Shown here: positions 24,176 through 24,353 of the stretch, one piece after another
Layout of the letters: each line of letters opens with the position of its first letter
How positions within the stretch are numbered: position 1 is the first letter of the stretch
NCBI GenBank assembly: GCA_035449085.1
Contig: DAOTKE010000038.1
Location: forward strand, 1 to 24,353
Length of the DNA stretch: 24,353 nt
Source of the DNA: DUPH01 sp035449085
GTDB taxonomy: Bacteria; Verrucomicrobiota; Kiritimatiellia; RFP12; UBA1067
Reading direction: 5' to 3'
Notes under the pieces: generated by a model
Seen by the model: only the letters and a program-made list of their open reading frames with translations
What the model was told of the DNA's origin: nothing
The model's database searches: none
Made by a program: the position numbers and the translations under genes

Positions 24176-24353
24176 ATGAAAATGTGGGGACGGACTGTTG
24201 CTGTTCTGATCGGTTCAACCTATGTGGCGCATGCGCAGATCAAGGTCGCGGGCGATTTGCTCGTGGATGTGGATGCGGCGTCGCTGTCTGCCTGGACGCC
24301 GGACACGGCGGTGAGCGCGTGGCCTAACGCCGGTTCGCTGGGCGGGAATTTCG
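24176..24353 (+). CDS. Secreted LamG-type protein, N-terminal part only
   Basis: The first 59 codons are visible; the rest is beyond the window. GGAGG lies 6 nt before the ATG at 24176. A signal peptide (MKMWGRTVAVLIGSTYVAHAQ) is followed by LLVDVDAASLSAWTPDTAV and WPNAGSLGGNF. This is the typical opening of the LamG/concanavalin-like domain of large exported proteins in Verrucomicrobia-type bacteria, where L-V-x-L/V-D-A precedes a W-x-N-x-G-x-L-G-G segment. Nothing more can be said about its function. Another ATG in a different frame at 24055 has no ribosome site and no matching protein features. Confidence 0.75.
   Translation, partial: MKMWGRTVAVLIGSTYVAHAQIKVAGDLLVDVDAASLSAWTPDTAVSAWPNAGSLGGNF

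Noticed and set aside
1..24353. CRISPR array, tRNA, rRNA, insertion sequence or integrase
   Set aside because: I looked for regularly spaced repeats, cloverleaf segments, conserved rRNA stretches and transposase motifs and saw none; the tandem repeats present are within genes or only 7 bp in period.

Overview
The window looks like chromosomal DNA of a GC-rich bacterium of the PVC group, most likely Kiritimatiellota, Lentisphaerota or a related Verrucomicrobiota lineage. This is inferred from the mix of families: SHD1 (SLA1 homology) protein, GH141-like right-handed beta-helix protein, lamin-tail/CotH protein, long uroporphyrinogen-decarboxylase-like protein, Tat-exported Gfo/Idh/MocA oxidoreductase, DUF1573 protein, LamG-type secreted proteins and an RHS protein. 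No rRNA, tRNA, insertion sequence or CRISPR array was seen.

Layout. Positions 1-9143 hold five genes, all on the minus strand: a lamin-tail + CotH-kinase protein cut by the window edge, a secreted beta-helix protein, an SHD1-domain protein, a URO-D family protein and a Tat-exported oxidoreductase. The first three are tightly packed (26-bp gap; 4-bp GTGA overlap) and probably form one operon. Two short arrays of a 7-bp repeat flank the oxidoreductase gene. Upstream of it (9204-9455) is a broken piece of a glycoside-hydrolase-like gene. From 9689 there is a secreted serine hydrolase (+) and a DJ-1/PfpI protein (+), convergent with a DUF1573 protein (-), which is divergent from a 1,300-residue LamG + TIM-barrel glycosidase-like protein (+).

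Positions 16701-17628 carry no intact gene. They hold a collapsed fossil of a TOTE-type conflict (defence) gene: primase N-terminus, helicase linker, helicase C-terminus and an apparent DUF559 nuclease tail squeezed into about 620 bp with frame changes. A strong promoter with a perfect operator-like palindrome follows. It drives a small XRE-type regulator with a cysteine-rich two-CW domain, and then a giant RHS/YD-repeat protein (about 1,960 residues). The RHS protein has unusual features: no ATG/GTG/TTG start in front of its signal peptide, a duplicated 20-residue Asp/Cys motif, and NPLYEG repeats where the RHS core normally closes. The window ends in the first 59 codons of another secreted LamG-type protein.

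Functionally, most genes suggest an exported carbohydrate-handling repertoire (beta-helix, TIM-barrel/LamG, oxidoreductase, hydrolase), with one decayed defence locus and one regulator-RHS pair as accessory content. All family calls are from reading the sequence; none was checked by database search.
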